From Candidatus Eisenbergiella intestinipullorum (GTDB lineage: Bacteria; Bacillota; Clostridia; Lachnospirales; Lachnospiraceae), in NCBI GenBank assembly GCA_019119815.1, contig DWWH01000022.1, forward strand, positions 164,185-228,184: a stretch of 64,000 nucleotides of DNA. The letters are read 5' to 3'. Made by a program: the position numbers and the translations under genes. Under the pieces are notes generated by a model. That model was not told the origin of the DNA. It was given only the letters and a program-made list of their open reading frames with translations, and did not search any database. This document shows positions 54,075 through 64,000 of this stretch, one piece after another. How positions within the stretch are numbered: position 1 is the first letter of the stretch; every line of letters begins with the position of its first letter.

Positions 54075-54320
54075 ATGAAAAAAAAGATCACCATGGAGGA
54101 AAAGATCCGCCGGATCAACGAACTGTACCACAAGTCTAAGAAAGAAGGGCTGAGCGCGGCGGAAAAGGAGGAACAGGCCTCTCTGCGGCAGGATTATATC
54201 AACAGCGTCCGCGCCAATCTGCGGGCACAGCTCAACAACATCAACATTCAGAACGAGGACGGCTCCATCACCAATCTGGGAAAGGAGCATGCGGCGAAGG
54301 GCTCTGCGCATGGACAGTGA
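54075..54320 (+). CDS. DUF896 (YnzC-family) protein
   Basis: 81 residues, two helices forming a hairpin (MEEKIRRINELYHKSKKEGL and AAEKEEQASLRQDYINSVR), then NLRAQLNNINIQ, the standard DUF896 pattern. Function is unknown in general. ATG 54075 follows AAAGGAG with 5-base spacing. It overlaps the cyclo-ligase gene by 11 bases. Confidence 0.93.
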   Translation: MKKKITMEEKIRRINELYHKSKKEGLSAAEKEEQASLRQDYINSVRANLRAQLNNINIQNEDGSITNLGKEHAAKGSAHGQ

Positions 54321-54978
54321 AAGGAACTCGGAACGCAGGCTTCTGAAACAGGCACAGCGCAGAGCGGCTCTGGAACGCAGGGACGCTCTTTCGCCAAAGG
54401 AGCGCAGACAGGCGGGAGAGAGAATTCTGGCCGCCCTGACCGGCCTGCCGCAGTACCGGTCGGCTCTGCGGATCCTGGTCTATGTTTCCTTTGGAACGGA
54501 GGTGCCTACCCGGGAACTGATAAAAGGGGCCCTTTCAGAAGGAAAACAGGTCTACTGTCCCAGAGTGGAGGGAGAGGGACGCATGTCCTTTTACCGGATC
54601 CGGGACATCCGCGAGCTTGTGCCCGGCTTTCGCGGCATTCCGGAGCCTGTGCCTGAGGAGGAGAGAAAATACCGGGCGGCAGAAAGGATTTTTCCGTCAA
54701 AGCATCGGGAGAAGGCTTTGGAAGAACCGGATCTGATCGTGATTCCGGGCGCCGCCTTTGACAGAAAGGGCGGAAGGCTGGGCTACGGAGGCGGCTATTA
54801 TGACCGCTTTCTGCAGCCGTTCTGTGAAAAGGAGGGCAGAAGAAGCCGGATGGAGAAGATCGGCGTGTGTTTTTTCTGCCAGCTTGCGGACAGCCTGGTG
54901 CAGGAGGATACGGACATCCGTCCGGACAGGATCATAACGGAGCGGGAGATCATCGTCCCGCCGGGAACGGAAGGTTGA
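54310..54978 (+). CDS. 5-formyltetrahydrofolate cyclo-ligase
   Basis: 222 residues. The substrate/ATP-loop motif [21 protein letters not shown] and the C-terminal [23 protein letters not shown] are the signature of the MTHFS family. It converts 5-formyl-THF to methenyl-THF, which fits the folate genes fhs and folD elsewhere in this window. ATG 54310 follows AAGGG by 8 bases; a further ATG upstream lies deep in the DUF896 gene. Confidence 0.93.
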   Translation: MDSERNSERRLLKQAQRRAALERRDALSPKERRQAGERILAALTGLPQYRSALRILVYVSFGTEVPTRELIKGALSEGKQVYCPRVEGEGRMSFYRIRDIRELVPGFRGIPEPVPEEERKYRAAERIFPSKHREKALEEPDLIVIPGAAFDRKGGRLGYGGGYYDRFLQPFCEKEGRRSRMEKIGVCFFCQLADSLVQEDTDIRPDRIITEREIIVPPGTEG

Positions 54979-55000
54979 AAACGGAAAAGGAGGAAAGGGT

Positions 55001-56245
55001 ATGGAGCTGAAGGAACTGGGAAGGGCCGCCGCTGCGGTCAAATATGATCTTGCCTGCATGCCGGAAGAGGAGAAGAACCGGGCGCTGTCCGCCGTTGCGG
55101 ACGGACTTGTGCAGGATATGGAAAAGATCCTTCTGGCGAATGAAAGGGATGTGGCAGAAGGAGAGGCAAAGGGCATGCATCCCGGCCTGACGGACCGGCT
55201 GCGTCTGACCCGGGAGCGGATCGGAGCCATGGCGGAAGGCCTGCGGCAGGTGAGCGCTCTCCCGGATCCGGTGGGGGAGGTGCTGGAGCGCTTTGTGCGG
55301 CCCAACGGGCTGCAGATCGAAAAACGCCGGGTGCCTCTCGGCGTGATCGGCATCATCTACGAATCCAGGCCCAATGTGACGGCGGATGCCTTTGCTCTGT
55401 GCTTCAAGTCGGGAAACGCCTGCATCCTGAAGGGAGGAAGCGACGCCCTTTCCTCCAATCTGGCGATCACGCAGAGCCTGCGCGCTTCCCTGGAGCGCTG
55501 CGGGATCTGCCCGGATGCCGTTCAGCTCATTACCGATACGGACCGGTCGGTGACGGAAGCTTTCATGCGCATGAACGAATACGTGGACGTGCTGATCCCG
55601 CGGGGCGGGGCCGGACTCATCCGGACGGTGGTGGAGCACAGCACGGTGCCCGTCATCGAGACGGGAACGGGAAACTGCCACATTTACGTGGATGAATACG
55701 CCGACCTGGCAAAGGCCGTGCCCATCATCCTCAATGCCAAGACTCAGCGGATCGGCGTATGCAATGCCTGCGAATCCCTGGTCATCCATGAGGCGGTGCG
55801 GGAACGCTTTCTTCCTGTTCTGGCCCGGGCTCTGCGGGAAAAGCAGGTGGAGCTTCGCGGGGATGAGAGGGCGGCAGCGGCCGTACCGGATATGAAGAAA
55901 GCGACGGAAGAGGATTTCGGAACGGAATATCTGGACTATATCCTTTCCATCAAGACCGTGGACAGCCTGGAGGAGGCCATCCGCCATATCAACCGTTACA
56001 GCACCGGCCATTCCGACGCCATCCTGACGGAGGATGCGGAGCGGGCGGAGCGCTTTTTGAACGAGGTGGATTCCGCCTGTGTTTATGTGAATGCCTCCAC
56101 CCGCTTCACCGACGGCTTTGAATTCGGCTTCGGAGCGGAGATCGGCATCAGCACGCAGAAGCTTCATGCCCGCGGTCCCATGGGTTTAAAGGAGCTGACT
56201 TCCTATAAATATGTGATCCGGGGGAACGGACAGGTCCGCGCATGA
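55001..56245 (+). CDS. proA: Glutamate-5-semialdehyde dehydrogenase (gamma-glutamyl phosphate reductase)
   Basis: 414 residues of the aldehyde-dehydrogenase superfamily. [51 protein letters not shown] and the catalytic cysteine C254 in [13 protein letters not shown] are all present. It reduces glutamyl phosphate from ProB to the semialdehyde. AAAAGGAGGAAAGGG precedes the ATG. It closes the proB-DUF896-cyclo-ligase-proA run. Confidence 0.97.
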   Translation: MELKELGRAAAAVKYDLACMPEEEKNRALSAVADGLVQDMEKILLANERDVAEGEAKGMHPGLTDRLRLTRERIGAMAEGLRQVSALPDPVGEVLERFVRPNGLQIEKRRVPLGVIGIIYESRPNVTADAFALCFKSGNACILKGGSDALSSNLAITQSLRASLERCGICPDAVQLITDTDRSVTEAFMRMNEYVDVLIPRGGAGLIRTVVEHSTVPVIETGTGNCHIYVDEYADLAKAVPIILNAKTQRIGVCNACESLVIHEAVRERFLPVLARALREKQVELRGDERAAAAVPDMKKATEEDFGTEYLDYILSIKTVDSLEEAIRHINRYSTGHSDAILTEDAERAERFLNEVDSACVYVNASTRFTDGFEFGFGAEIGISTQKLHARGPMGLKELTSYKYVIRGNGQVRA

Positions 56246-56304
56246 TGTGCAGGCATGCGGCTTTCAAGACAGGAGCATTTTTCTGAAAGGAGACAGAAGA
56301 AAAT

Positions 56305-57552
56305 ATGAGCAGCAGCGTAGTAGAAAAATTTCTGAGATATGTAAAGATCGACACCCAGTCCTGGTCTCCCAGCGACACCTTTCCCAGCACGGAAAAGCAG
56401 AAGGATCTGGGAAGACTTCTGGCAGCGGAGCTGGAAGCCATGGGGGCCGGCGATGTGACCTTTGACGACCGCTTCGGCTATGTGTACGCCACGATCCCGT
56501 CCACCCTGAAGGAGAAAAAGTCGGTTCCGGTGATCGGGTTCATCGCTCATATGGACACCGCCATGGCCATGAGCGGAAAAGGAGTGAAGCCCCGCATCGT
56601 GGAAAATTATGCGGGCGGGGACATTGTGCTGAATGAAGAGCTCTCCATCGTGCTGCGGGAGAAGGAAAATCCGGAGCTTGCAGACTATGTGGGAAAGAGC
56701 CTGATCGTCACCGACGGCACCACGCTTCTGGGCGCGGACGACAAGGCGGGCGTGGCGGAGATCATGACCATGGCGGAATATCTTCTGACTCATCCGGAGA
56801 TCGAGCATGGAACTGTCCGCATCGGCTTCACGCCGGATGAAGAGGTAGGCGGCGGTGTGGACCACTTCGACGTGGAGGGCTTCGGCGCGGATTTCGCCTA
56901 TACGGTGGACGGCGGCGCGCTGGGGGAGCTGGAATATGAAAACTTCAACGCCGCGGACGCGGTGCTGCACGTGAACGGCTGCAGTGTGCATCCGGGAAGC
57001 GCCAAGGGAAAGATGAAGAACGCCATCCTCCTGGCACAGGAGTTCCAGGCCATGCTTCCCGTTCATGAGGCGCCGGAGGCTACGGAAGGCTATGAAGGCT
57101 TTTATCATCCCGGCACGATCCAGGGAAATGTGGAGCATGTGGATGTGGACTATATCATCCGTGACCATGACCGGGAAAAGTTTGAGAAAAAGAAGGCTCT
57201 GTTTCGGAAAACGGTGGACTTTTTGAACGAGAAGTACGGCGCGGATACGTTTGCGGCGGATATGACGGACAGCTATTACAACATGAAGGAGAAGATTCTT
57301 CCCGAGAACGCGCATCTGATCGAGCATGCGGTAAAAGCGATGGAAATGGCGTCCGTTACGCCCAAAATCAGCCCCATCCGCGGCGGCACGGACGGTGCGA
57401 GGCTTTCCTTCATGGGACTTCCCTGCCCGAACCTCTGTACCGGCGGGCAGAACTGCCATGGAAAGTTTGAGTACGCCTGCATCGAATCCATGGAAACAAC
57501 GGTGCAGATTCTGATCAACATCCTCTCCCTGTATGCCCGGGAACAGGGCTGA
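56305..57552 (+). CDS. pepT: Peptidase T (tripeptide aminopeptidase)
   Basis: 415 residues of the M20 family. Zinc-site motifs: H82 in [38 protein letters not shown], the aspartate in [12 protein letters not shown] and CHGKFEYA near the end. It removes the N-terminal residue of tripeptides in the cytoplasm. AAAGGAGA precedes ATG 56305, 59 bases after proA. Confidence 0.96.
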   Translation: MSSSVVEKFLRYVKIDTQSWSPSDTFPSTEKQKDLGRLLAAELEAMGAGDVTFDDRFGYVYATIPSTLKEKKSVPVIGFIAHMDTAMAMSGKGVKPRIVENYAGGDIVLNEELSIVLREKENPELADYVGKSLIVTDGTTLLGADDKAGVAEIMTMAEYLLTHPEIEHGTVRIGFTPDEEVGGGVDHFDVEGFGADFAYTVDGGALGELEYENFNAADAVLHVNGCSVHPGSAKGKMKNAILLAQEFQAMLPVHEAPEATEGYEGFYHPGTIQGNVEHVDVDYIIRDHDREKFEKKKALFRKTVDFLNEKYGADTFAADMTDSYYNMKEKILPENAHLIEHAVKAMEMASVTPKISPIRGGTDGARLSFMGLPCPNLCTGGQNCHGKFEYACIESMETTVQILINILSLYAREQG

Positions 57553-57624
57553 TGGGAATGGATCGCTTTTGCAGGATCGCTCTGCAGGGAAAGATACGGA
57601 CAACGGAAAGGGACCAAAATACGA

Positions 57625-59127
57625 ATGACTGCTGAAAATCTGGAAACGCTTCTTGCTTCCATCGACCTGTCACAGCCGGCGCCGCAGGAGGAGCCGTTGC
57701 GGCAGTACTATTTTCTGAAAAAATGCCGCCTTCACGTACAAAAGGAGGCCGAAAAGCTGGGCAGGCCCCTGACTGCCTGCGTGACTACTTTCGGCTGCCA
57801 GATGAACGCCAGGGATTCTGAAAAACTCTCCGGCATCCTGGAGCAGGCGGGCTATGTGCTGTCAGACAGCGAGGAGGCTGATTTTGACATCTATAATACC
57901 TGTACCGTCCGAGATAATGCGGACCAGCGGGTTTACGGCAGGCTGGGCCGCCTAAACGGCCTGAAAAAGAAAAATCCGCACATGAAGGTGGCCCTCTGCG
58001 GCTGCATGATGCAGGAGCCGGGCACCATTGAGAAAATCCGGAAAAGCTACCGCTTTGTGGACCTTATTTTCGGCACCCACAATATTTTCAAATTTGCGGA
58101 GCTTCTGAACGCCGTTTTTGAGCAGGACGGCATGATCGTGGACATCTGGCAGGGAACGGACCGGATCGTGGAGGATCTTCCCGTGGAGCGGAAATACGCC
58201 TTCAAATCCGGGATCAACATCATGTTCGGCTGCAACAATTTCTGCAGCTACTGCATCGTGCCCTATGTGCGCGGGCGGGAGCGCAGCAGAGATCCGAAGG
58301 ACATCCTGCGGGAGATCAAACAGCTGGCGGCCGACGGCGTGGTGGAAGTGATGCTTCTGGGGCAGAACGTGAATTCCTACGGGAAAAACCTGGAGCAGCC
58401 CGTAACCTTTGCCGAACTGCTTTCCGAGGTGGTAAAGATCGAGGGCATAAGACGGGTGCGCTTTATGACCTCTCATCCCAAGGACCTTTCCGACGATCTG
58501 ATCCGGGTAATGGCTTCCTCTGACAAGATCTGCCGCCATCTGCATCTGCCTCTGCAGTCCGGCTCCACCCGCATCCTGCGGGCCATGAACCGCCGCTATA
58601 CGAAAGAGCAGTATCTGGCTCTGGTGGATCGGATCAGGAACGCCATTCCGGACATCGCCCTGACTACGGACATCATCGTGGGCTTTCCCGGAGAGACGCC
58701 GGAGGACGTGGATGAGACCATCGACGTGATCCGGAGGGTGGGCTTCGACAACGCCTTCACCTTCATCTATTCCAAACGCACCGGAACACCCGCGGCCTCC
58801 ATGCAGAATCAGGTGCCGGAAGAACTGGTCCGCACCGGCTTTGACCGGGTGCTGAAAACCGTGCAGGAGACGGCCAGACAGCAGGTGAAGCGTCTGTCCG
58901 GACGGACCATGGAGGCTCTGGTGGAAGAGGTGAATGAGCACGATGCTTCGCTGGTGACCGGCCGCCTTTCCAACAATACGCTGGTCCATTTTCCCGGGGA
59001 TCCCTCTCTGATCGGGCAGATCGTGCCCGTAAAGCTGGAGGAATATAAGGGCTTTTATTTCCTGGGACGGAGAGCGGAAGAGACAAAGCAGGATGCTGCG
59101 GCTCACAGGCAGTCCGGCGAACCGTAA
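57625..59127 (+). CDS. miaB: tRNA-2-methylthio-N6-dimethylallyladenosine synthase
   Basis: 500 residues. The N-terminal methylthiotransferase domain has cluster cysteines C58 (TFGCQMNARDSEK), C93 (YNTCTVRDNAD) and C127 (ALCGCMMQ). The radical-SAM motif is C203-x3-C207-x2-C210 (GCNNFCSYC), with the C-terminal TRAM domain after GRTMEALVEE. It adds the methylthio group to A37 of tRNAs reading UNN codons. A ~50-residue N-terminal extension before the first domain is typical of Clostridia. It sits upstream of mutS, as in many bacteria. Confidence 0.97.
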   Translation: MTAENLETLLASIDLSQPAPQEEPLRQYYFLKKCRLHVQKEAEKLGRPLTACVTTFGCQMNARDSEKLSGILEQAGYVLSDSEEADFDIYNTCTVRDNADQRVYGRLGRLNGLKKKNPHMKVALCGCMMQEPGTIEKIRKSYRFVDLIFGTHNIFKFAELLNAVFEQDGMIVDIWQGTDRIVEDLPVERKYAFKSGINIMFGCNNFCSYCIVPYVRGRERSRDPKDILREIKQLAADGVVEVMLLGQNVNSYGKNLEQPVTFAELLSEVVKIEGIRRVRFMTSHPKDLSDDLIRVMASSDKICRHLHLPLQSGSTRILRAMNRRYTKEQYLALVDRIRNAIPDIALTTDIIVGFPGETPEDVDETIDVIRRVGFDNAFTFIYSKRTGTPAASMQNQVPEELVRTGFDRVLKTVQETARQQVKRLSGRTMEALVEEVNEHDASLVTGRLSNNTLVHFPGDPSLIGQIVPVKLEEYKGFYFLGRRAEETKQDAAAHRQSGEP

Positions 59128-59174
59128 GTGCGCCTGTCATTTGGGATCGCCGGAGGCGACAGAAAGGCCGGAAA

Positions 59175-59203
59175 TTTACAAAAAAGCGAATTTATGCTAT
59201 ATT
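59175..59203 (+). promoter_or_regulatory. Promoter of mutS-mutL
   Basis: TTTACA at 59175-59180 and TATATT at 59198-59203, 17 bases apart, in the gap after miaB. Confidence 0.7.
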
Positions 59204-59306
59204 CTAATAACATGTGCCCCGGCCGGAAGGGCGGGAGACACTTAGAACAACAGAAGCAGAGCAGCCTGCCGGCATGCTTGCAGGATACGAAGGAGAGACA
59301 GCAGGA

Positions 59307-61958
59307 ATGGCAGAAATGACACCGATGATGCGAAAGTATGTGGAAACAAAGGAGCAGTATCCGGACTGTATCCTTTTTTACCGCCTCGGTGATTTTTATG
59401 AGATGTTTTTTGACGATGCGCTGACGGCTTCCCGGGAGCTGGAGATCACGCTTACGGGAAAGGACTGCGGACTTGAGGAGCGGGCGCCCATGTGCGGCGT
59501 CCCTTATCATGCGGTGGAAGGATATTTAAGCCGGCTGGTGGGAAAGGGCTACAAGGTGGCCATCTGTGAGCAGGTGGAGGACCCGAAGCAGGCGAAGGGG
59601 CTGGTGCGCCGGGAGGTGGTGCGGATCGTTACGCCCGGAACCAACCTGAATTTGCAGACGCTAGAGGAAAACAGGAACAATTTCCTGATGTGCATCGCCT
59701 GGTTTTCCGGAAAGGCCGGGATTTCCGCTGCGGACGTGACCACCGGGGATTACTATCTGACGGAGGTGGAGGACAACCGGAAGCTGATGGATGAGATCAT
59801 CCGCTATTCCCCTTCCGAGATCATCTGCAACGATGCTTTTCTGGTCAGCGGTATGGATCTGGAGGATCTGAAGGGAAGGCTGAAGATCTCCGTTTCTTCC
59901 CTGGAGCCCCACTATTTTGATGAAGCCCTCTGCCGGAATGTGCTGCTGGAGCATTTTCATGTGGGCGCCCTTTCCGGTCTGGGGGTGGAGGAATTCCCCA
60001 ACGGAATGATCGCTGCCGGAGCGCTTCTTTCCTATCTGTATGAGACACAGAAGATCCCGCTCAGCCATTTCACCCATATCGAGCCCTACCTGGTGAACCG
60101 CTTCATGCTTCTGGACAGCTCCACCAGGAGAAACCTGGAGCTGACGGAAACCCTGAGGGAGAAAAACAAAAGAGGCTCCCTTCTGTGGGTGCTGGACAAG
60201 ACGAAGACCGCCATGGGCGCCAGAATGCTGCGTTCCTTTCTGGAACAGCCGCTGGTGAAGAAGGCGGAGATGGAGGAACGGCTGGATGCGGTGGAGGCCT
60301 TCTGCCGGGATCCTCTTTCCCGGGACGAGATCCGGGAGTACCTCAATCCGGTCTATGATCTGGAGCGGCTTCTCGGAAAGGTGAGCTATAAGACGGCCAA
60401 TCCCCGCGACCTGATCGCTTTCCGCAGTTCCATGGAAATGCTTCCGCCCATCAAGACGGTGTTAAAGGGACTGCCCGGCGCTGCCAATCAGAAGATCGAG
60501 GAGGAAATCGACGGCCTGGAGGATCTGTGCGGGCTGATCCGGGACGCCATCGAAGAGGACCCGCCCGTTTCCATCCGGGAAGGAGGCATGATCCGGGAAG
60601 GCTACAGCGAAGATGTGGACAATCTGCGCCGGGCCAAGACGGAAGGGAAGACCTGGCTGGCCGAGCTGGAAAATACGGAGCGGGAGCGTACGGGGATCAG
60701 GAACCTGAAGATCAAATACAACAAGGTGTTCGGTTATTATTTTGAGGTGACCAAGTCCTATCTGGATCTGGTGCCGGAGGACTATACCAGAAAGCAGACG
60801 CTGACCAATGCGGAGCGTTATACCATGCCCCGTCTGAAGGAGCTGGAGGACACCATCCTGAACGCGGAGGACAAGCTCTGCACCTTGGAATATGACCTGT
60901 TCTGTGAGGTCAGGGACAGGATTGCCGCCCAGGTGGAGCGCATCCAGACCACGGCCAAGGCGATCGCGAGGCTGGATGTTTTCTGTTCTCTTTCCCTTGT
61001 GGCGGAGCAGAATCATTATGTCAGACCCTCTCTAAACGAAAAAGGGCTGATCAGCATCAAGGATGGACGTCACCCGGTGGTGGAAAAGATGATCGACCAC
61101 GATATGTTCATTCCCAACGATACCTATCTGGACAACCATTCCCGTCAGATCGCCGTGATCACAGGGCCGAATATGGCGGGAAAATCCACCTACATGCGTC
61201 AGACCGCGCTGATCGTGCTGATGGCGCAGATCGGAAGCTTTGTTCCCGCAAGGAAGGCGGACATCGGCGTGGTGGACCGGATCTTCACCAGAGTGGGAGC
61301 TTCGGATGATCTGGCAAGCGGTCAGAGCACCTTCATGGTGGAAATGAGCGAGGTGGCGAACATCCTGCGCAACGCCACCAGAAACAGTCTGCTGATCCTG
61401 GACGAGATCGGCCGCGGTACTTCCACTTTTGACGGACTTGCCATCGCCTGGGCGGTGATCGAACATATCAGCAACCGTAAGCTTCTGGGGGCGAAAACGC
61501 TGTTTGCCACCCATTATCATGAGCTGACGGAGCTGGAAGGCAAGATGAGCAATGTGAACAACTACTGCATCGCCGTCAAGGAGAAGGGAGACGACATCGT
61601 CTTTCTGAGAAAGATTGTCAAGGGCGGGGCGGACAAAAGCTACGGCATCCAGGTGGCAAGACTGGCCGGTGTGCCGGATATGGTCATCGACCGGGCAAAG
61701 GAGATCGTGGAGCAGCTTTCCGACAACGACATCACGGAAAAGGTGCAGAGCATTTCCGTAGCGGACGGCGCTTCCTCTTCTTCCAGAAAACAGGAACATT
61801 ACGACGAGGTGGACCTGGAACAGATTTCCCTGTTCGATACGGTGACGGACGCGGATGTCCTGGAGGAGCTGAAAAATGTGGAGGTCAGCACCATGACCCC
61901 GCTGGATGCGCTCAACACTTTGTACCGCCTGCAGAACAAACTGAAGAACCGCTGGTAA
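59307..61958 (+). CDS. mutS: DNA mismatch repair protein MutS
   Basis: 883 residues. The mismatch-binding motif FYEMF follows ILFYRLGD near residue 30. The connector, lever and clamp domains follow; the ATPase has Walker A GPNMAGKST at 620-628, LILDEIGRGTSTFDGLAIAW and THYHELTEL. It recognises base mismatches and recruits MutL. ATG 59307 was chosen because it gives the normal distance to FYEMF and has AAGGAG upstream; a longer frame of 31 extra residues lacks support. mutL follows 97 bases later. Confidence 0.97.
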   Translation: MAEMTPMMRKYVETKEQYPDCILFYRLGDFYEMFFDDALTASRELEITLTGKDCGLEERAPMCGVPYHAVEGYLSRLVGKGYKVAICEQVEDPKQAKGLVRREVVRIVTPGTNLNLQTLEENRNNFLMCIAWFSGKAGISAADVTTGDYYLTEVEDNRKLMDEIIRYSPSEIICNDAFLVSGMDLEDLKGRLKISVSSLEPHYFDEALCRNVLLEHFHVGALSGLGVEEFPNGMIAAGALLSYLYETQKIPLSHFTHIEPYLVNRFMLLDSSTRRNLELTETLREKNKRGSLLWVLDKTKTAMGARMLRSFLEQPLVKKAEMEERLDAVEAFCRDPLSRDEIREYLNPVYDLERLLGKVSYKTANPRDLIAFRSSMEMLPPIKTVLKGLPGAANQKIEEEIDGLEDLCGLIRDAIEEDPPVSIREGGMIREGYSEDVDNLRRAKTEGKTWLAELENTERERTGIRNLKIKYNKVFGYYFEVTKSYLDLVPEDYTRKQTLTNAERYTMPRLKELEDTILNAEDKLCTLEYDLFCEVRDRIAAQVERIQTTAKAIARLDVFCSLSLVAEQNHYVRPSLNEKGLISIKDGRHPVVEKMIDHDMFIPNDTYLDNHSRQIAVITGPNMAGKSTYMRQTALIVLMAQIGSFVPARKADIGVVDRIFTRVGASDDLASGQSTFMVEMSEVANILRNATRNSLLILDEIGRGTSTFDGLAIAWAVIEHISNRKLLGAKTLFATHYHELTELEGKMSNVNNYCIAVKEKGDDIVFLRKIVKGGADKSYGIQVARLAGVPDMVIDRAKEIVEQLSDNDITEKVQSISVADGASSSSRKQEHYDEVDLEQISLFDTVTDADVLEELKNVEVSTMTPLDALNTLYRLQNKLKNRW

Positions 61959-62055
61959 GCACGAAAAGGACATGGGTGTCGGCGGCGAAAAGAGCCCCGG
62001 ACAATTCTGTTTACGGAAGCAGTTCTTTCGCAGACGGGAACGGAAGGAGAGTATT

Positions 62056-64000
62056 ATGGCAGAGATCAGGCTGCTTGACAGCAGTACGATAGACAAGATT
62101 GCGGCGGGCGAGGTGGTGGAACGGCCTTCCAGCGTGGTGAAGGAGCTGGTGGAGAATGCGATGGATGCGGGAGCGGATGCCGTGACGGTGGAGATCCGGG
62201 ACGGCGGCTGTTCTTTTATCCGTGTGACGGACAACGGGGACGGCATCGAAAAGGAGCAGATTCGGAAGGCCTTTTTCCGCCATGCCACCAGCAAGATCAG
62301 CACGGCGGAGGATCTGTACCATCTTCACAGCCTGGGATTCCGCGGCGAGGCTCTTTCCAGCATTGCCGCAGTTTCCATGGTGGAGCTGATCACCAAAACG
62401 AAGGATTCCCTCACCGGCATCCACTACCGGCTGGACGGCGGCACGGAAAAGGAATTTTCCGAGATCGGCGCTCCGGAGGGCACTACCCTGATCGCAAGAG
62501 AGCTGTTTTTCAACACGCCGGTGCGCAAAAAATTCCTGAAGACTCCGGCCACAGAGGGCAGCTATGTCTCCGACCTGATGGAGCATATGGCTCTGTCCCG
62601 GCCGGATGTGGCCTTTCAGTTCATGGTGAATGGAAACGTCCGCTTTCATACCTCCGGGAACGGAGACCTGAAGGAGATCATCTACCGGATTTACGGCAGG
62701 GAGGTCGCCGCGCAGCTTCTGCCTTTTCATGTGCAGACGGAAGGGCTGTCCATTGACGGCTTTCTGGGAAGTCCGTCAGTGGTGCGCGCCAACCGGAATT
62801 TTGAATTCTTTTTTGTAAACGGCAGATATATCCGCAGCCCGCTCCTGTCAAAGGGGCTGGAAGCGGGATATAAGGCCTATCTGATGCAGCATCGGTTTCC
62901 CTTTGCTCTGCTGCATCTGACCTGTGAGCCGGAGAATATCGACGTAAACGTGCATCCCTCCAAGATGGAGGTGCGCTTCCATGATCAGCCGGGCCTTTAT
63001 GCCTTCCTGGAGGAACAGGTGAGAGCGGCACTGCACAGCCGGGAAATGATCCCGGACGTAACGCTGGATGCGCCTGCGCCAGGAGGAAAAAAGGAGGCTT
63101 CCGCAAAAGAGGAGAGAAAAACGGCCCCGCCTTCCCCCATGCCTCCGATCGCGGAGCGCCGGGCATCCCCCTTGCGCCCTGCCGCGCAGGAGGAAGCACG
63201 GCCGCCGAAGCGGGAAAAGGAGTCCGCTGTCAGGATCCGTGCGGAGGAGACGGAGGCTTTGGAACGCCCTGCAAAGGCCGGCAGCCGGAAGGAGCTTTCC
63301 GCCGCGGAAGGAAAAGAGAGGACTCTTCCTGCCGCAAAGAGCGAGGGGAAGGGAAAGCAGGAAGCGCCGCAGCCTTTTGAGAGCGAAAGAAGGTCCCGCC
63401 TGCTGCAGGAAGAAGAAGCCAGGTATATGGTCACAGAGGCGAAGCAGCTGGAGCTGTTCGACGGAAAGCTTTTGAGCGAGGAGGCGGCGAAGGACTACCG
63501 GATCATCGGTCAGATCTTCGATACCTACTGGCTGGTGCAGTACGACGACCGGCTTCTCATCATCGACCAGCACGCCGCCCATGAGAAGGTGAAGTATGAG
63601 GCTCTGGTGAAAAAGCTGCGGGAGGGACAGGCGGACAGCCAGAACCTGGCGCCGCCGATCATTTTGAACCTTTCCGCGATGGAGTCGCACACCCTGAAGG
63701 AATACGGGGATTACTTTGCAAAGCTGGGCTTTGAGATCGAGGATTTTGGCGGGAACGCTGTGGCGGTGCGTGCCGTTCCCTGCGATCTGTACGGACACTG
63801 TGAAAAGGATTTCCTGCAGGAGATCCTGGATGAGCTGGAGGAGGAGCCGCCCAGGGGGACGCCCGCCGTCGTGGCGGAAAAGCTGGCTTCCATGGCCTGT
63901 AAATCGGCGGTGAAAGGGAATATGCGCCTTTCTGAACAGGAGATGGAGGCCCTGCTGGGCCAGCTTCTCAGCCTGGAAAACCCTTACCATTGTCCGCATG
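62056..64000 (+). CDS. mutL: DNA mismatch repair protein MutL (3' end outside window)
   Basis: The frame starts at ATG 62056 after GGAAGGAGAG and is open to the last base (648 codons). The N-terminal GHKL ATPase shows KIAAGEVVERPSSVVKELVENAMDAG (as KIAAGEVVERPSS and ELVENAMDAG), DNGDGI, RHATSKI and GFRGEALSSI. A Pro/Glu/Lys-rich linker (about 340-470) leads to the endonuclease domain: DQHAAHEKVKYEAL, the metal-binding DQHA(X)2E(X)4E motif, then ACKSAVKG. The window stops inside the CPHGRP motif, so only 10-20 residues should be missing. The intact motif set implies a MutL with its own nicking activity. Confidence 0.96.
   Translation, partial: MAEIRLLDSSTIDKIAAGEVVERPSSVVKELVENAMDAGADAVTVEIRDGGCSFIRVTDNGDGIEKEQIRKAFFRHATSKISTAEDLYHLHSLGFRGEALSSIAAVSMVELITKTKDSLTGIHYRLDGGTEKEFSEIGAPEGTTLIARELFFNTPVRKKFLKTPATEGSYVSDLMEHMALSRPDVAFQFMVNGNVRFHTSGNGDLKEIIYRIYGREVAAQLLPFHVQTEGLSIDGFLGSPSVVRANRNFEFFFVNGRYIRSPLLSKGLEAGYKAYLMQHRFPFALLHLTCEPENIDVNVHPSKMEVRFHDQPGLYAFLEEQVRAALHSREMIPDVTLDAPAPGGKKEASAKEERKTAPPSPMPPIAERRASPLRPAAQEEARPPKREKESAVRIRAEETEALERPAKAGSRKELSAAEGKERTLPAAKSEGKGKQEAPQPFESERRSRLLQEEEARYMVTEAKQLELFDGKLLSEEAAKDYRIIGQIFDTYWLVQYDDRLLIIDQHAAHEKVKYEALVKKLREGQADSQNLAPPIILNLSAMESHTLKEYGDYFAKLGFEIEDFGGNAVAVRAVPCDLYGHCEKDFLQEILDELEEEPPRGTPAVVAEKLASMACKSAVKGNMRLSEQEMEALLGQLLSLENPYHCPH

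Overview
The window reads as chromosomal DNA of a moderately GC-rich, Gram-positive, anaerobic spore-forming Clostridia member, most likely Lachnospiraceae. The evidence is a leucine T-box in front of leuS, a redox repressor Rex, the sporulation pair yqfC-yqfD, a SpoVB-like flippase, an NfnAB electron-bifurcating transhydrogenase, formate-tetrahydrofolate ligase with FolD, and a citrate-synthase-like DRE-TIM enzyme sharing an operon with isocitrate dehydrogenase. The family-level assignment is inference from gene content and was not tested by a search. I saw no rRNA, tRNA, CRISPR array, phage or intact insertion sequence.

Layout. 1-3.6 kb: the end of an unnamed protein, then a T-box and leuS. 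3.7-8.7 kb (minus strand): a response regulator, histidine kinase, ABC ATPase and FtsX permease operon. 8.7-11.6 kb: a decayed LytTR regulator / GHKL kinase / lipoprotein locus, each gene broken differently, followed by a MITE-like repeat. 11.7-17.1 kb: a PepV-type dipeptidase, an M50-like gene split by one TGA, a lipoprotein, a pair of unknown acidic proteins, a Cys/Gly-rich small protein, and a subtilisin-like protease. 17.1-21.2 kb: an operon of citrate-synthase-like enzyme, GntR regulator and isocitrate dehydrogenase behind a palindromic operator, then a GtrA protein. 21.3-30.1 kb: ABC-F ATPase, a second MITE-like copy, rex, NAD(P)HX repair enzyme, alanine racemase, MazF-type toxin, YebC and an O-acetylhomoserine sulfhydrylase. 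30.2-38.8 kb: a membrane protein, a ClpP-like protease, FtsK/SpoIIIE, fhs and folD. 38.9-44.4 kb: a zinc-ribbon/TPR protein, nfnA-nfnB, a Dabb protein, rlmH and a scarred interval. 44.4-51.4 kb: yqfC, yqfD, phoH, ybeY, a flippase and an HI0933-type flavoprotein. 51.4-64 kb: a second flavoprotein, proB, DUF896, 5-formyl-THF cyclo-ligase, proA, pepT, miaB, mutS and the start of mutL, which runs off the end.

How the genes connect: fhs, folD and the cyclo-ligase supply one-carbon folate chemistry. Rex, NfnAB, isocitrate dehydrogenase and the NAD(P)HX repair enzyme all deal with nicotinamide cofactors. proB and proA make proline. miaB, mutS and mutL form the usual tRNA modification / mismatch repair run.

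The most unusual signals are not protein genes. One is a 36-nt hairpin repeat found four times in the same orientation upstream of genes, with one copy carrying a paired compensatory change. The second is a recurring Shine-Dalgarno leader (CGCTTCGG-N-ATGGAGG) in front of many genes. The third is a roughly 135-bp element with 14-bp inverted termini, present twice and bordered by 8-bp direct repeats.
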